A stretch of 64,000 nucleotides of DNA from assembly GCF_012910805.1 (NCBI RefSeq), contig NZ_WTVK01000019.1, positions 1-64,000 on the forward strand, given 5' to 3'. Below the pieces are notes generated by a model. It did not search any database. It was not told the origin of the DNA and worked only from the letters and a program-made list of their open reading frames with translations. Position 1 is the stretch's first letter, and each line of letters starts with the position of its first letter. This document shows positions 57,469-64,000 of the stretch, one piece after another. The DNA is from Aromatoleum evansii. GTDB lineage: Bacteria > Pseudomonadota > Gammaproteobacteria > Burkholderiales > Rhodocyclaceae. The translations under genes were made by a program, and so were the position numbers.

Positions 57469-57687
57469 TTACAGATCAACCCCTATCGGGAGGATGACAA
57501 GGCGATCAGGAACCTGAGGCACAAGCCGACGGGCGGCGGCGATCAGATCCTCGTTCCCAAAATGCTCGGCGATCGGCTCCGAAACCAGCACACGCCCCTT
57601 CCGTCCAGTTTCGGGGTTGTAGTCGACGATCGCGGCGACCATAGGCAGTGGACGTCGTTTCACCAAGAACATAGCCTTTTTTTTCAT
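57469..57687 (-). CDS. Hypothetical basic protein (72 aa)
   Basis: Not recognised. Starts MKKKAMFLVKRRPLPMVAAI; ends with AARRLVPQVPDRLVILPIGV. AGAGGAG precedes the start. ATG 57690 directly before it is an alternative. About 100 bases upstream of the Mom-like gene, same strand. Confidence 0.6.
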   Translation of the reverse strand: MKKKAMFLVKRRPLPMVAAIVDYNPETGRKGRVLVSEPIAEHFGNEDLIAAARRLVPQVPDRLVILPIGVDL

Positions 57688-57787
57688 CATGCTCCTCTGG
57701 ATCCCCCAAACGGCGCACTCGCCGACAGGCTGCTGGGAGTGAGGCCCCAACACACAACGGCCGGGGATTCCCGGCCGTGTCACGAAC

Positions 57788-57967
57788 TCAAGCTTCAAGA
57801 AGCACTGGATACCTTCGCTTGTCGTTGCGCCGCTTGGCGGCCGCCTCCAAGCGCGCACGATCCTCCGCAGTGATCACCGGCACCTGCTTCATCGACACAG
57901 TAAACACACGTCCGCCCTTGGCGTTCGCCTTGGGTTTCTTGGCGATTTTGGCGATACTCAGTTTCAT
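57788..57967 (-). CDS. Small conserved protein, paralogue of the protein at 0.6 kb (59 aa)
   Basis: Shares the block QVPVITAEDRARLEAAAKR and a C-terminal RYPV with the protein at 635-814, plus the MKL.IAKIAK start. Function unknown. It lies between the 72-aa gene and the 246-aa gene. Both copies are 59 residues, which supports the start choice. Confidence 0.75.
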   Translation of the reverse strand: MKLSIAKIAKKPKANAKGGRVFTVSMKQVPVITAEDRARLEAAAKRRNDKRRYPVLLEA

Positions 57968-57974
57968 GTCGACC

Positions 57975-58715
57975 TCAAAACTCACCCTTGCTGTCTAGAT
58001 AGGATAGCAACTTTCGCCACGATCTACTATCGGCCGCCAGATCAAAGCGCATAAGGCGCTGCGACCCATTGCCCTCCCACCACGTCGGGTCAATGGCAAG
58101 CACCTCCTGGACGGTCTGGCAATGCGCCAGATTCGGCGCTCCTGCAACCTCTTCCGGTTCGACCGGCGCATCGAAACCGAGTTTCGGCCAAACCTTGAAC
58201 CCATGGTGTGCACGGCTATAACCCACTCCTCCCGCTGCGATCAGTTCTATCCAACGGATCCCGAGCAAGAACGCAGTGATTGCGCTCAAGGCAAAGGTGA
58301 TGGTGCCGAGCAATGGTGGAGTCTTTCGTCCGTTCAGAAAAATGTGGTCCACAAACATCTCCCCGACAAACATATCGAGACCGCCCTCAGTTTGGGCGAT
58401 ACCGATCCGGTTCTTATGCTGATTCTGGATCAGGTGTGTGTGGATCACCGTGTAGTAGAGACCGGGAGGAGCATCGTCGAGGCTCGTGCGCGACTCACGC
58501 TGTCGATGAACCCGACTGCCGTTAAAGACTCCGAACAAGTGGGCAAACCCGAGCGTATCGAGTGACACATCCGGGAAAACCTCCACCTGATCCTCTGGCT
58601 GCAATCGCGCCCCATCCAGTCTCAAGTCCTCGCCCGAAAGGTGACGCACCGCCACGTCATGATTAATTAGCGCCAGATGATATGCCTGCAGCGTTTGGCC
58701 GTAGAACTCGTCCAT
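57975..58715 (-). CDS. Hypothetical membrane-associated protein (246 aa)
   Basis: Not recognised. One hydrophobic segment (ITFALSAITAFLLGIRWIEL) flanked by soluble parts (LYYTVIHTHLIQNQHKNRIG, LPDLMF-like regions absent). ATG 58715 preferred: GGAA eight bases upstream; 58721 is too close. Last 30 residues are helical. It is followed eight bases later by the 59-aa paralogue gene. Confidence 0.6.
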   Translation of the reverse strand: MDEFYGQTLQAYHLALINHDVAVRHLSGEDLRLDGARLQPEDQVEVFPDVSLDTLGFAHLFGVFNGSRVHRQRESRTSLDDAPPGLYYTVIHTHLIQNQHKNRIGIAQTEGGLDMFVGEMFVDHIFLNGRKTPPLLGTITFALSAITAFLLGIRWIELIAAGGVGYSRAHHGFKVWPKLGFDAPVEPEEVAGAPNLAHCQTVQEVLAIDPTWWEGNGSQRLMRFDLAADSRSWRKLLSYLDSKGEF

Positions 58716-58833
58716 GCACATCGTTCCGTATGAGACTGGATAAATCGGATTCTCGCATTATCTTCCGTTCAAGCCCCTGATCGCGGCGGGATGCGCCGTC
58801 GTATAAAAGCGATGAGCGAAAGATGCCGATGCG

Positions 58834-59193
58834 CTAAGTAGCATGCTGCCGCAAGTGTTCGTCGAGCAGCCGGTGCGCTTCCTCGACTGCAGCTCGGGCT
58901 TTCGCCAAGGACTGGAAGCTCCCAACCGAACTCTCCTTGACGCCCATCACTCGGGCCGCTGAGCGTTCGGGAAAAGCGAGGGGGAACCATACGAAGCCCT
59001 TGATTCTGACATTCCACTGTCGTCGCCCACCCGCCCCAACAGGCCGAATCACGGCAAACTCGCGCCCTCCAGCAAGCACGACTTGGCCACCGATGCCGCC
59101 AGTAGTCCGAGGTAGCCACGCGAGGTCGCCGGCCTGCGTGTTTGTCGGGGTGACGGTATCGAGCCAACGGCCGAGGGAGGGCTCGTCGATCAT
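58834..59193 (-). CDS. Hypothetical protein (119 aa)
   Basis: Not recognised. Starts MIDEPSLGRWLDTVTPTNTQ, with a beta-rich centre (QWNVRIKGFVWFPLAF) and helical end (SLAKARAAVEEAHRLLDEHL). Probably in one transcription unit with the next upstream genes. Region 58716-58833 holds no clear feature. Confidence 0.6.
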   Translation of the reverse strand: MIDEPSLGRWLDTVTPTNTQAGDLAWLPRTTGGIGGQVVLAGGREFAVIRPVGAGGRRQWNVRIKGFVWFPLAFPERSAARVMGVKESSVGSFQSLAKARAAVEEAHRLLDEHLRQHAT

Positions 59194-59209
59194 GACACTT
59201 TTGTCTCGG

Positions 59210-59443
59210 TTATTCGCCGCGGTCTCCGCGCGCTTCCCACACCATCCAGGCCATCATCGGCAGGACAAGACACAGCAGCCCCGTCAGCACACGAAACACA
59301 TGGATGTATCCGTCTCGCGCTTGGGCAGAGTTGACACTGACCGCTCGCAGCGTATCGACGAGCAGGTATCCGAGCGGGTAGCTGAGCGCAATCACCACAA
59401 GGGCCGCAAGTGCGAGCTGCCAAATCTGCAAATCGTTCCGCAT
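59210..59443 (-). CDS. Small membrane protein (77 aa)
   Basis: Two transmembrane segments (IWQLALAALVVIALSYPLGY and VLTGLLCLVLPMMAWMVWE). Start ATG 59443. No family recognised. Short gaps on both sides suggest an operon. Confidence 0.6.
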   Translation of the reverse strand: MRNDLQIWQLALAALVVIALSYPLGYLLVDTLRAVSVNSAQARDGYIHVFRVLTGLLCLVLPMMAWMVWEARGDRGE

Positions 59444-59499
59444 GCAAATACTTCCCTGTTTAGCTGGCTTCGTACCAGACGCGGACACCCTTTCCCTTG

Positions 59500-59709
59500 T
59501 CAGTCGGTGCTTTGGCGCACCGCGTAACCGGAGGCATAAATGGGCGCAGGTTGGCCTCGAACGACGGTCGGCCGGAAGCGAGAAAGCACCTTCCCGTCGG
59601 CATCGAGTTCGTAGCGAAAGCCATCTCCAGCACCGGCTTCGAGGAAGCGAGCAGATGCCTGTTGCTGGCCGGCCGCAGTAAGTTCATCAAAAGGGTATGA
59701 GCGAGCCAT
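59500..59709 (-). CDS. Hypothetical protein (69 aa)
   Basis: Not recognised. Acidic with a helical start (FDELTAAGQQQASARFLEA) and a short beta part. Sixteen bases after the 67-aa membrane gene. No signal. Confidence 0.55.
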   Translation of the reverse strand: MARSYPFDELTAAGQQQASARFLEAGAGDGFRYELDADGKVLSRFRPTVVRGQPAPIYASGYAVRQSTD

Positions 59710-59724
59710 GGTCTTTCCCGTGGT

Positions 59725-59928
59725 CTATTCGAAGGGTGGAATGTAGCGTTTCGCAGCCACATAAAAGCGCTCGCCGGAGAGCACGAAGGCCGCCCCCATG
59801 AGCGGCATGACACAACCGATAATGGTTAGCACCAGAAACCAACCGGAACGCCAATTTGCAGGCTCCCACAGCGACCAGAGGAAGGGGGTCAAAACCAGCA
59901 GCGCCACTCCGTAAATCCGATAAAGCAT
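59725..59928 (-). CDS. Small membrane protein (67 aa)
   Basis: Two transmembrane segments (YGVALLVLTPFLWSLW and FLVLTIIGCVMPLMGAAFVL). AGGAA-type site before the ATG. Function unknown. Same-strand cluster of small genes. Confidence 0.6.
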   Translation of the reverse strand: MLYRIYGVALLVLTPFLWSLWEPANWRSGWFLVLTIIGCVMPLMGAAFVLSGERFYVAAKRYIPPFE

Positions 59929-59950
59929 CTGAATTCCTTATTCTTGTTCG

Positions 59951-60259
59951 TTACGCCTTCCGCGCCGTAGACGCACGCGAAATGGAATCGATGATGCTTT
60001 CGTCGGGGCGCGTCAAAACGGCATGCTCGAAGAACGATCCGTCGAGTTCTTCGACGTCATCTTCCACTCGCCCAGCCTTGGCGAGGACCCCCTGCACGGC
60101 GTCAGCGGCCTTCTGCTGGCGCGGAGACCCGCAATTGCCAAACGCCGCATACATCTCTTCCAGCGCCGACAGCAGCTCGCTATAGGTCGGCAGGGCGGCG
60201 TTGTTCGCGTAGGCGTCAGCCTGGGCAATGGCTTCGATTTGGTGCGCGTTCATGGTCAT
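59951..60259 (-). CDS. Hypothetical helical protein (102 aa)
   Basis: Not recognised. Mostly helical and acidic (HQIEAIAQADAYANNAALPT, KAADAVQGVLAKAGRVEDD). Starts by a four-base overlap (60256-60259) with the upstream transglutaminase-fold gene. Confidence 0.65.
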   Translation of the reverse strand: MTMNAHQIEAIAQADAYANNAALPTYSELLSALEEMYAAFGNCGSPRQQKAADAVQGVLAKAGRVEDDVEELDGSFFEHAVLTRPDESIIDSISRASTARKA

Positions 60260-60825
60260 TTACCATCAAGTCGAATTGTCCGTCTTGTAGAGCCGTACTT
60301 CTTTTCAACGCCAGAGAATGTCAAATCGATATCTATGCGACCAGCAAATGCCACAACTAATATCCAGATATCTAGTTCTGGTTGGACGGCGGCATATTCG
60401 CTGAAGGTTGCTGAAGCTACTTGCATTGCTTCCGGGCCGAAGCCATGCCCACTTTCTATCCCGTATATCAGCCCTGTTTTTTGATTCGTCTCCAAGTCGA
60501 TTGACGCAAAAACTGGGCCGCCCACATGTTCCCCGCCGGCCTGGGGAAGACTTACTGCTGCATCGAAAATCAAGCCATCAACCTCTACCCAGGAATGATC
60601 AAAGACTCCGACAGGCGACCTTACTTCTCCGATGTTCAAGGTTGGAGACAGCCCCAGCTCAGAGAACAGCATGTAAAGCACTGCCGATGTGTCATGACAA
60701 GCGCCAGCGTAATCGTGCTCCCAGATGAACCGAAGAACCACTTCCCACGCTTTGATGATCTTCTGGCCATCAGCAATACCGTCTGATGCTTTACGCCCCC
60801 TGTTGAGCCAAGTTGCTACTTTCAT
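60256..60825 (-). CDS. Transglutaminase-fold protein (189 aa)
   Basis: The order Cys, His, Asp of a transglutaminase/papain-type triad is visible: DYAGACHDTSAVLYMLF, GVFDHSWVEVDGLIFDAAVS. The C-terminus is beta-rich (DIWILVVAFAGRIDIDLTF). No signal peptide, so cytoplasmic; substrate unknown. ATG 60825 is the first Met with a consistent N-terminus. Linked to the 102-aa gene. Confidence 0.65.
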   Translation of the reverse strand: MKVATWLNRGRKASDGIADGQKIIKAWEVVLRFIWEHDYAGACHDTSAVLYMLFSELGLSPTLNIGEVRSPVGVFDHSWVEVDGLIFDAAVSLPQAGGEHVGGPVFASIDLETNQKTGLIYGIESGHGFGPEAMQVASATFSEYAAVQPELDIWILVVAFAGRIDIDLTFSGVEKKYGSTRRTIRLDGK

Positions 60826-60860
60826 TTTCTGGGTCTTTTCCAATGCTTTACGTTTTTTTA

Positions 60861-61361
60861 TCAGTCGCTTGTCGGCTCGATGAAGGTCGCGCCCGTTTTC
60901 GTAGCTACCAGCTTCACCCCTGGCGGCCAACGCTCCCCCACGTTGCGGTCCCAAATAAGAAACGGCATTTCATGGTGCATCCTGAGGTCCAACAACCCAA
61001 GGGCGATCAACGCAATTTCGGCAAGCCGCCGACGAGGCCCTGATCGCGTGCATCGCCACTCGCACGTGACCTCCGTTGTCGATGCCACAAGTCTCTTATT
61101 TGGGACCGGCTCTCGATGAATGGTCAGCAGTAATGATCGACCTTCGAACACGCGAACTATTGAGATTGACGTGTCCGCAGGATCAATTTCAATCCGAAAT
61201 CGACCTGCAACGAGCGGCTCTGGATGTGGACTTCTGTCCGGCGCGAGCAGCAGCACTTCGTCAATCAACCTAAAAGCCTTTACGACGTCATCCTTCTCCA
61301 AGTCAGAAAGGAGCGACAACATCGAATTAGCGCGACCAACAAGGGACTTCGCTCTCCGCAC
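60861..61361 (-). CDS. Hypothetical protein (166 aa)
   Basis: Not recognised. Helical start (SMLSLLSDLEKDDVVKAFRL) and beta-rich centre (GRFRIEIDPADTSISIVRVF). The start may be 61361 or the later Met at 61322. Composition is slightly less GC-rich than elsewhere in the window. Confidence 0.55.
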   Translation of the reverse strand: MRRAKSLVGRANSMLSLLSDLEKDDVVKAFRLIDEVLLLAPDRSPHPEPLVAGRFRIEIDPADTSISIVRVFEGRSLLLTIHREPVPNKRLVASTTEVTCEWRCTRSGPRRRLAEIALIALGLLDLRMHHEMPFLIWDRNVGERWPPGVKLVATKTGATFIEPTSD

Positions 61362-61378
61362 GATTTAAAGTCCATTCC

Positions 61379-61675
61379 TTATGCATCACCACCTGTTGCG
61401 GTGGTCGTCGGCGGCCACATTGAAGCCCCTACCATGACAATCAACGCCACCAACGCTAGAACAGCCAATAAGACCGCTCCATTGGCGAGACCAACCACTA
61501 TCTCCATCTCTTGGTTGTGGCGAATCACCAGCCCACATGCCGGGGCACCAACGTATAACGGCGCCGGAATGGCAAAGCGAACCGCCCGATCCTGGTGCGA
61601 GCCATAGCCGGTGAACGTCAGCAACAGTGCGATGCCAAATGCTATGCCGCCTGAAATGTATGCAATTAGCTCCAT
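61379..61675 (-). CDS. Small membrane protein (98 aa)
   Basis: N-terminal segment ISGGIAFGIALLLTFTGYG and C-terminal segment VLLAVLALVALIVMVGASM are predicted membrane helices. Function unknown. Nine bases after the zinc-ribbon gene. Confidence 0.6.
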   Translation of the reverse strand: MELIAYISGGIAFGIALLLTFTGYGSHQDRAVRFAIPAPLYVGAPACGLVIRHNQEMEIVVGLANGAVLLAVLALVALIVMVGASMWPPTTTATGGDA

Positions 61676-61684
61676 GGTCTTTTC

Positions 61685-62212
61685 CTATGTACCAGATCGA
61701 AAGCTGAACTCCTGCCCGCAAGATATGCACTGATGAGTGTGCTCGGCGCCGGACGCATACGCGTCTTCCGCGATCTCATTTTGCGTGCCGCAGTGGGAGC
61801 ACTCTGCATACCACTTAGTCTCGCCCCATGCGAGCGACGGACGCTTGTCGCGGTCTTTATCAAAACGAGCAAGCAATTCCTGATAGGCATGGCAGAGAGC
61901 ATCCATATGCTTCCATGCTGCTACCAGAGCCTCCTGATGGCCGGTTGAAATCCGGCGAAAAGCCTCTTCTGAGGCTCCTCGGGAATGCCCGCTCGTCCGA
62001 AATGACTCAATGAGCGTCGCATGGCTCTGGAGTACCCCAGCCCACGCAATTTGTTCGTGCGCAGCCGTCTCTCGGGCGACATTCCATGCTTCTAATGCAT
62101 TGTCCAAGTCTGATTTCGTGACGGGGCCGCCTTGGGAAGGCTTGGACTGGACGATGGGTTCCGCCAGAAGTCTATCCAGAAGCTCATTGTGGTTCGCTTG
62201 TGCGTCATCCAT
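61685..62212 (-). CDS. Helical protein with C-terminal zinc ribbon (175 aa)
   Basis: Residues 1-130 form a long helical region (LDNALEAWNVARETAAHEQ, ALVAAWKHMDALCHAYQEL). The C-terminus CSHCGTQN and CISCGQEF gives a four-Cys zinc ribbon. Start ATG 62212 (MDDAQANHNE). Confidence 0.65.
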   Translation of the reverse strand: MDDAQANHNELLDRLLAEPIVQSKPSQGGPVTKSDLDNALEAWNVARETAAHEQIAWAGVLQSHATLIESFRTSGHSRGASEEAFRRISTGHQEALVAAWKHMDALCHAYQELLARFDKDRDKRPSLAWGETKWYAECSHCGTQNEIAEDAYASGAEHTHQCISCGQEFSFRSGT

Positions 62213-62241
62213 GACCGGTATCCTTTTCCCTTGTCTTCGCG

Positions 62242-62589
62242 TTACCGTTCCACCAATACTGCATCGCATGGGCGCGACAGTCGCACGCTCTGTGTCACAG
62301 ATTCCACGACTTTGTCTAAGAGCGCCTGTACTTTCTTGCTAGTACGTCCGCCGCTGTAGCGGTATTGCCCGTTCAGCGGGCGCGACTCTTCCGCCATCTC
62401 GCTCACCAAGCGCTGCTCGGCGGTGAGCGCGACCTTGAAGGCCGTCAAGACGGAATCCTTGAATGCGTAGCTATCAGTGCGAGCCACTTCCTTGGTTGCA
62501 TCCCCTCCCCATGAAAAGCCAATGCAAATCTCCATGATTTGGCCGTTGCTAGGGATTTCGATGTCAAAAAAAGCGGGCTGGATGCTCAT
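62242..62589 (-). CDS. Hypothetical protein (115 aa)
   Basis: Not recognised. Beta-rich start (PAFFDIEIPSNGQIMEICIG) and helical end. A 21-bp operator copy (62626-62646) lies 37 bases before its start, so it is probably controlled by the HTH protein encoded at 62648. Confidence 0.65.
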   Translation of the reverse strand: MSIQPAFFDIEIPSNGQIMEICIGFSWGGDATKEVARTDSYAFKDSVLTAFKVALTAEQRLVSEMAEESRPLNGQYRYSGGRTSKKVQALLDKVVESVTQSVRLSRPCDAVLVER

Positions 62590-62625
62590 GTTTCTTTTCC
62601 GTAAGTCTCAAATCCATGGTTTCTT

Positions 62626-62646
62626 ATGGTACGTATTGCGTACCAT
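62626..62646. promoter_or_regulatory. Palindromic operator, copy 1 (21 bp)
   Basis: Perfect palindrome arms ATGGTACG and CGTACCAT around five bases, differing only at three central positions from 62890-62910. Placed before the 115-aa gene. Confidence 0.75.
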
Positions 62647-62647
62647 G

Positions 62648-62878
62648 TCAAGCGCCTTTTAATGCCTTGCGCATCTTCTTCTGGTGGTCGGCAAGCAACC
62701 GGTCGATGGCGCTGCGAGCAAGTGGCGGGAGGGCGCGGAAATCCTTGGAGGTACTGGGCATTCGATAAGTCTTGAATGCCCGAGGCTTGATGCCCGCCTG
62801 CTCTGCAAAGTCGTCCCACTCCAAGCCGAGTGCGGCCTTCGCAGCTTTCAGATATTCCTGCTGGGTCTGTTCTGTCAT
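62648..62878 (-). CDS. Small HTH regulator flanked by its putative operators (76 aa)
   Basis: Helix-turn-helix type core GLEWDDFAEQAGIKPRAFKT, with a positively charged end (DRLLADHQKKMRKALKG). One operator copy lies 11 bases before its start and one 1 base after its stop, ahead of the next gene, which fits autoregulation. It follows the integrase gene. Confidence 0.65.
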   Translation of the reverse strand: MTEQTQQEYLKAAKAALGLEWDDFAEQAGIKPRAFKTYRMPSTSKDFRALPPLARSAIDRLLADHQKKMRKALKGA

Positions 62879-62889
62879 AGCAATGCGTG

Positions 62890-62910
62890 ATGGTACTCAA
62901 TGCGTACCAT
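62890..62910. promoter_or_regulatory. Palindromic operator, copy 2 (21 bp)
   Basis: ATGGTAC and GTACCAT arms, same centre length as 62626-62646, in the gap between the integrase stop and the HTH start. Confidence 0.75.
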
Positions 62911-63584
62911 CATAGCACTACCTCGAACATCTCGCGCAAGGTGTCCTCGCTGACTTCCAGGTAGGGCATCACATGGTCGAGGTCGGCATGACCTAGAAGG
63001 GTTTGGACGGTCTCCAACGATTCACCGGCCGCAAGCAGCCGCGAGGCGAACGTGCGCCGTCCGCTATGGCTGGACGCCAGGTGCAAGCCTGCCGCTCGGT
63101 ATAAGCCCTTGATGTACGCCTGCAGGCTGTCTGCTGCGCGGTACTCGATGGCCTCTCCGGCTGAATTGACGGCTCGCTTGGTGTTCAGCTCATAGGGGCC
63201 GCCCTTCCACGTGAGAATCAAGCGTGTCGCCGGGCTCAGCCCTCGATACTGCCGGTCGTTGAAGGTGCAGCCGAACCGCCTTGCCTTTCGCCACTGGATG
63301 TAGCGTTCCAGGGCCGCGACGAGCTTCGGATGCGTCAGGTAGGCCAAGCGTTGCCGGCATCCCTTCGTGATTTCGGCCCGCAAGCTGATTTCGCTCTTCA
63401 AGCGGCCGGAGGGTAGCAGCACGTCGGCGACGGTCAGGCGAGCGGTCTCGGTCACGCGGAGGCCGCAGGAGAAGCCGAGCCAGAGGATGAGCACGTCGCG
63501 CTCAGGATGGCGGCTGGTGGCCTCGGTGACGCGAAGAAGGTGGCGAAGTTGGGAGGGAAGAAGAACAGCGGCGCGCTTGGTCAT
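62910..63584 (-). CDS. Tyrosine integrase, short form (224 aa)
   Basis: The catalytic set is complete: GFSCGLRVTETARL (Arg), SLRAEITKGCRQ (Lys), SSHSGRRTFASRLL (HxxR), LLGHADLDHVMPYLEV (His and Tyr). It lacks a typical N-terminal arm-binding domain, so it is shorter than most integrases (about 300 aa or more). Just upstream is an 11-bp inverted repeat. It may be the integrase of a small element or a resolvase. Confidence 0.85.
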   Translation of the reverse strand: MTKRAAVLLPSQLRHLLRVTEATSRHPERDVLILWLGFSCGLRVTETARLTVADVLLPSGRLKSEISLRAEITKGCRQRLAYLTHPKLVAALERYIQWRKARRFGCTFNDRQYRGLSPATRLILTWKGGPYELNTKRAVNSAGEAIEYRAADSLQAYIKGLYRAAGLHLASSHSGRRTFASRLLAAGESLETVQTLLGHADLDHVMPYLEVSEDTLREMFEVVL

Positions 63585-63594
63585 GTTGGCAGTC

Positions 63595-63630
63595 CTCGTA
63601 ACGCGGTTGGAAAATGGTGCGCGTTACGAG
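63595..63630. repeat. Inverted repeat upstream of integrase
   Basis: CTCGTAACGCG (63595-63605) and CGCGTTACGAG (63620-63630) form perfect 11-bp arms separated by 14 bases. Either an operator of the integrase or a recombination core site. Confidence 0.8.
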
Positions 63631-63782
63631 CGAATGACGTTGGGCTCGTTTGACAAGAGTACAACATCATGAAGCCGCGCGGGCGTTCGCATCCTCGGAA
63701 AGACCGGAAGTTACGAGAGCGGGCGGTGGACGTGAAAACGCCCCGGCCGTCAGAGACGGACGCGGGGCGTGAATTGAGTCGG

Positions 63783-64000
63783 CTACATCCCGAGACGGGG
63801 TGCGCCTTTCAGCTTACCTATCGAAGCGGGGCACTCCTTGTTAGCGAGCCAGGCATACAACTCCTGGTCGGAGGTTCCTTTTGCAAAGGGAATCCTGTTC
63901 AGCGATTCACTCGGGCAGTCTTGGTAGCTGAAACAGAAGCTGATTAGCTCCAGTCTCGGGTCATAGTCCGCAGGCTCGCGCAAGATGTCCCATACCGCCC
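63783..64000 (-). CDS. Partial hypothetical protein, 3' part of a gene cut by the window edge
   Basis: An open frame enters from the right edge. The visible part includes VWDILREPADYDPRLELISF and KGTSDQELYAWLANKECPAS. No family can be assigned from this fragment. Confidence 0.5.
   Translation of the reverse strand, partial: AVWDILREPADYDPRLELISFCFSYQDCPSESLNRIPFAKGTSDQELYAWLANKECPASIGKLKGAPRLGM

Noticed and set aside
20000-64000. Conjugation or type IV secretion gene set
   Set aside because: No relaxase, coupling protein or VirB/Tra-type ATPase pattern was found in any frame of the window.

Overview
The window is GC-rich proteobacterial DNA, most likely betaproteobacterial (Rhodocyclales or Burkholderiales; inferred from composition and protein style, not tested). 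It looks like the accessory part of one or more large integrative elements: it has a recombinase quartet, a second integrase, an IS66 element, a type I restriction-modification (R-M) locus, RdgC, an HU protein, anti-restriction-type DNA modification enzymes and dozens of small genes of unknown function. No conjugation genes, rRNA or core metabolism are present.

Layout. 0-2.2 kb: small regulators (XRE, MbcA/ParS-like antitoxin) and a 59-aa protein with a paralogue at 57.8 kb. 2.18-4.88 kb: a complete IS66-family element with terminal inverted repeats and an 8-bp target duplication. 5.2-11.1 kb: a minus-strand operon of three tyrosine recombinases plus a coiled-coil partner, in the order intA-tfp-intB-srap known from strand-biased circularizing elements, headed by a small DNA-binding protein. 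11.1-19.9 kb: a plus-strand 266-aa protein, HsdM, HsdS, HsdR and an AlbA_2 (Schlafen-type) protein. 20.0-33.6 kb: mostly minus-strand genes of unknown function, two PP-loop ATPases, an ART-like protein, and a plus-strand FimV-N/OmpA, membrane and RTX tricistron. 33.8-44.6 kb: mainly plus strand: NADAR-SLOG fusion, lipoprotein, RDD protein, DUF4942-like protein, a 1042-aa adenine methylase-helicase, tRNA-Pro(UGG), two EAL proteins and a thermonuclease. 44.4-49.3 kb: LprI-like protein, HU, CBS protein, RdgC and small genes. 49.6-51.7 kb: a 710-aa regulator combining HTH and sigma-region-4-like segments. 51.8-57.7 kb: a DpdA/TGT-like protein, a DUF6884-like protein, lipoprotein and Mom-like protein. 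58-64 kb: small genes, a transglutaminase-fold protein, an HTH gene flanked by two identical-type operators, and a tyrosine integrase.

The most striking feature is a dispersed family of about 19 related 5' leaders between 21.6 and 54.9 kb. Each lies directly before a start codon. Most can form a hairpin that sequesters the Shine-Dalgarno sequence (left arm like GGCUCC, right arm like GGAGCC), with compensatory changes between copies, preceded by two overlapping and mutually exclusive CCCC/GGGG hairpins. They occur before otherwise unrelated genes, including both PP-loop genes, the methylase operon, the DpdA-like gene and the DUF6884-like gene. This points to an element-wide RNA-level regulon, possibly related to the published radC RNA motif. 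A 59-bp repeat containing a 19-bp palindrome lies in two divergent intergenic regions (33.7 and 49.4 kb), the second upstream of the 710-aa regulator. Together with the DNA-modifying enzymes, this suggests a coordinated anti-restriction or DNA hypermodification programme. That functional reading is inference.
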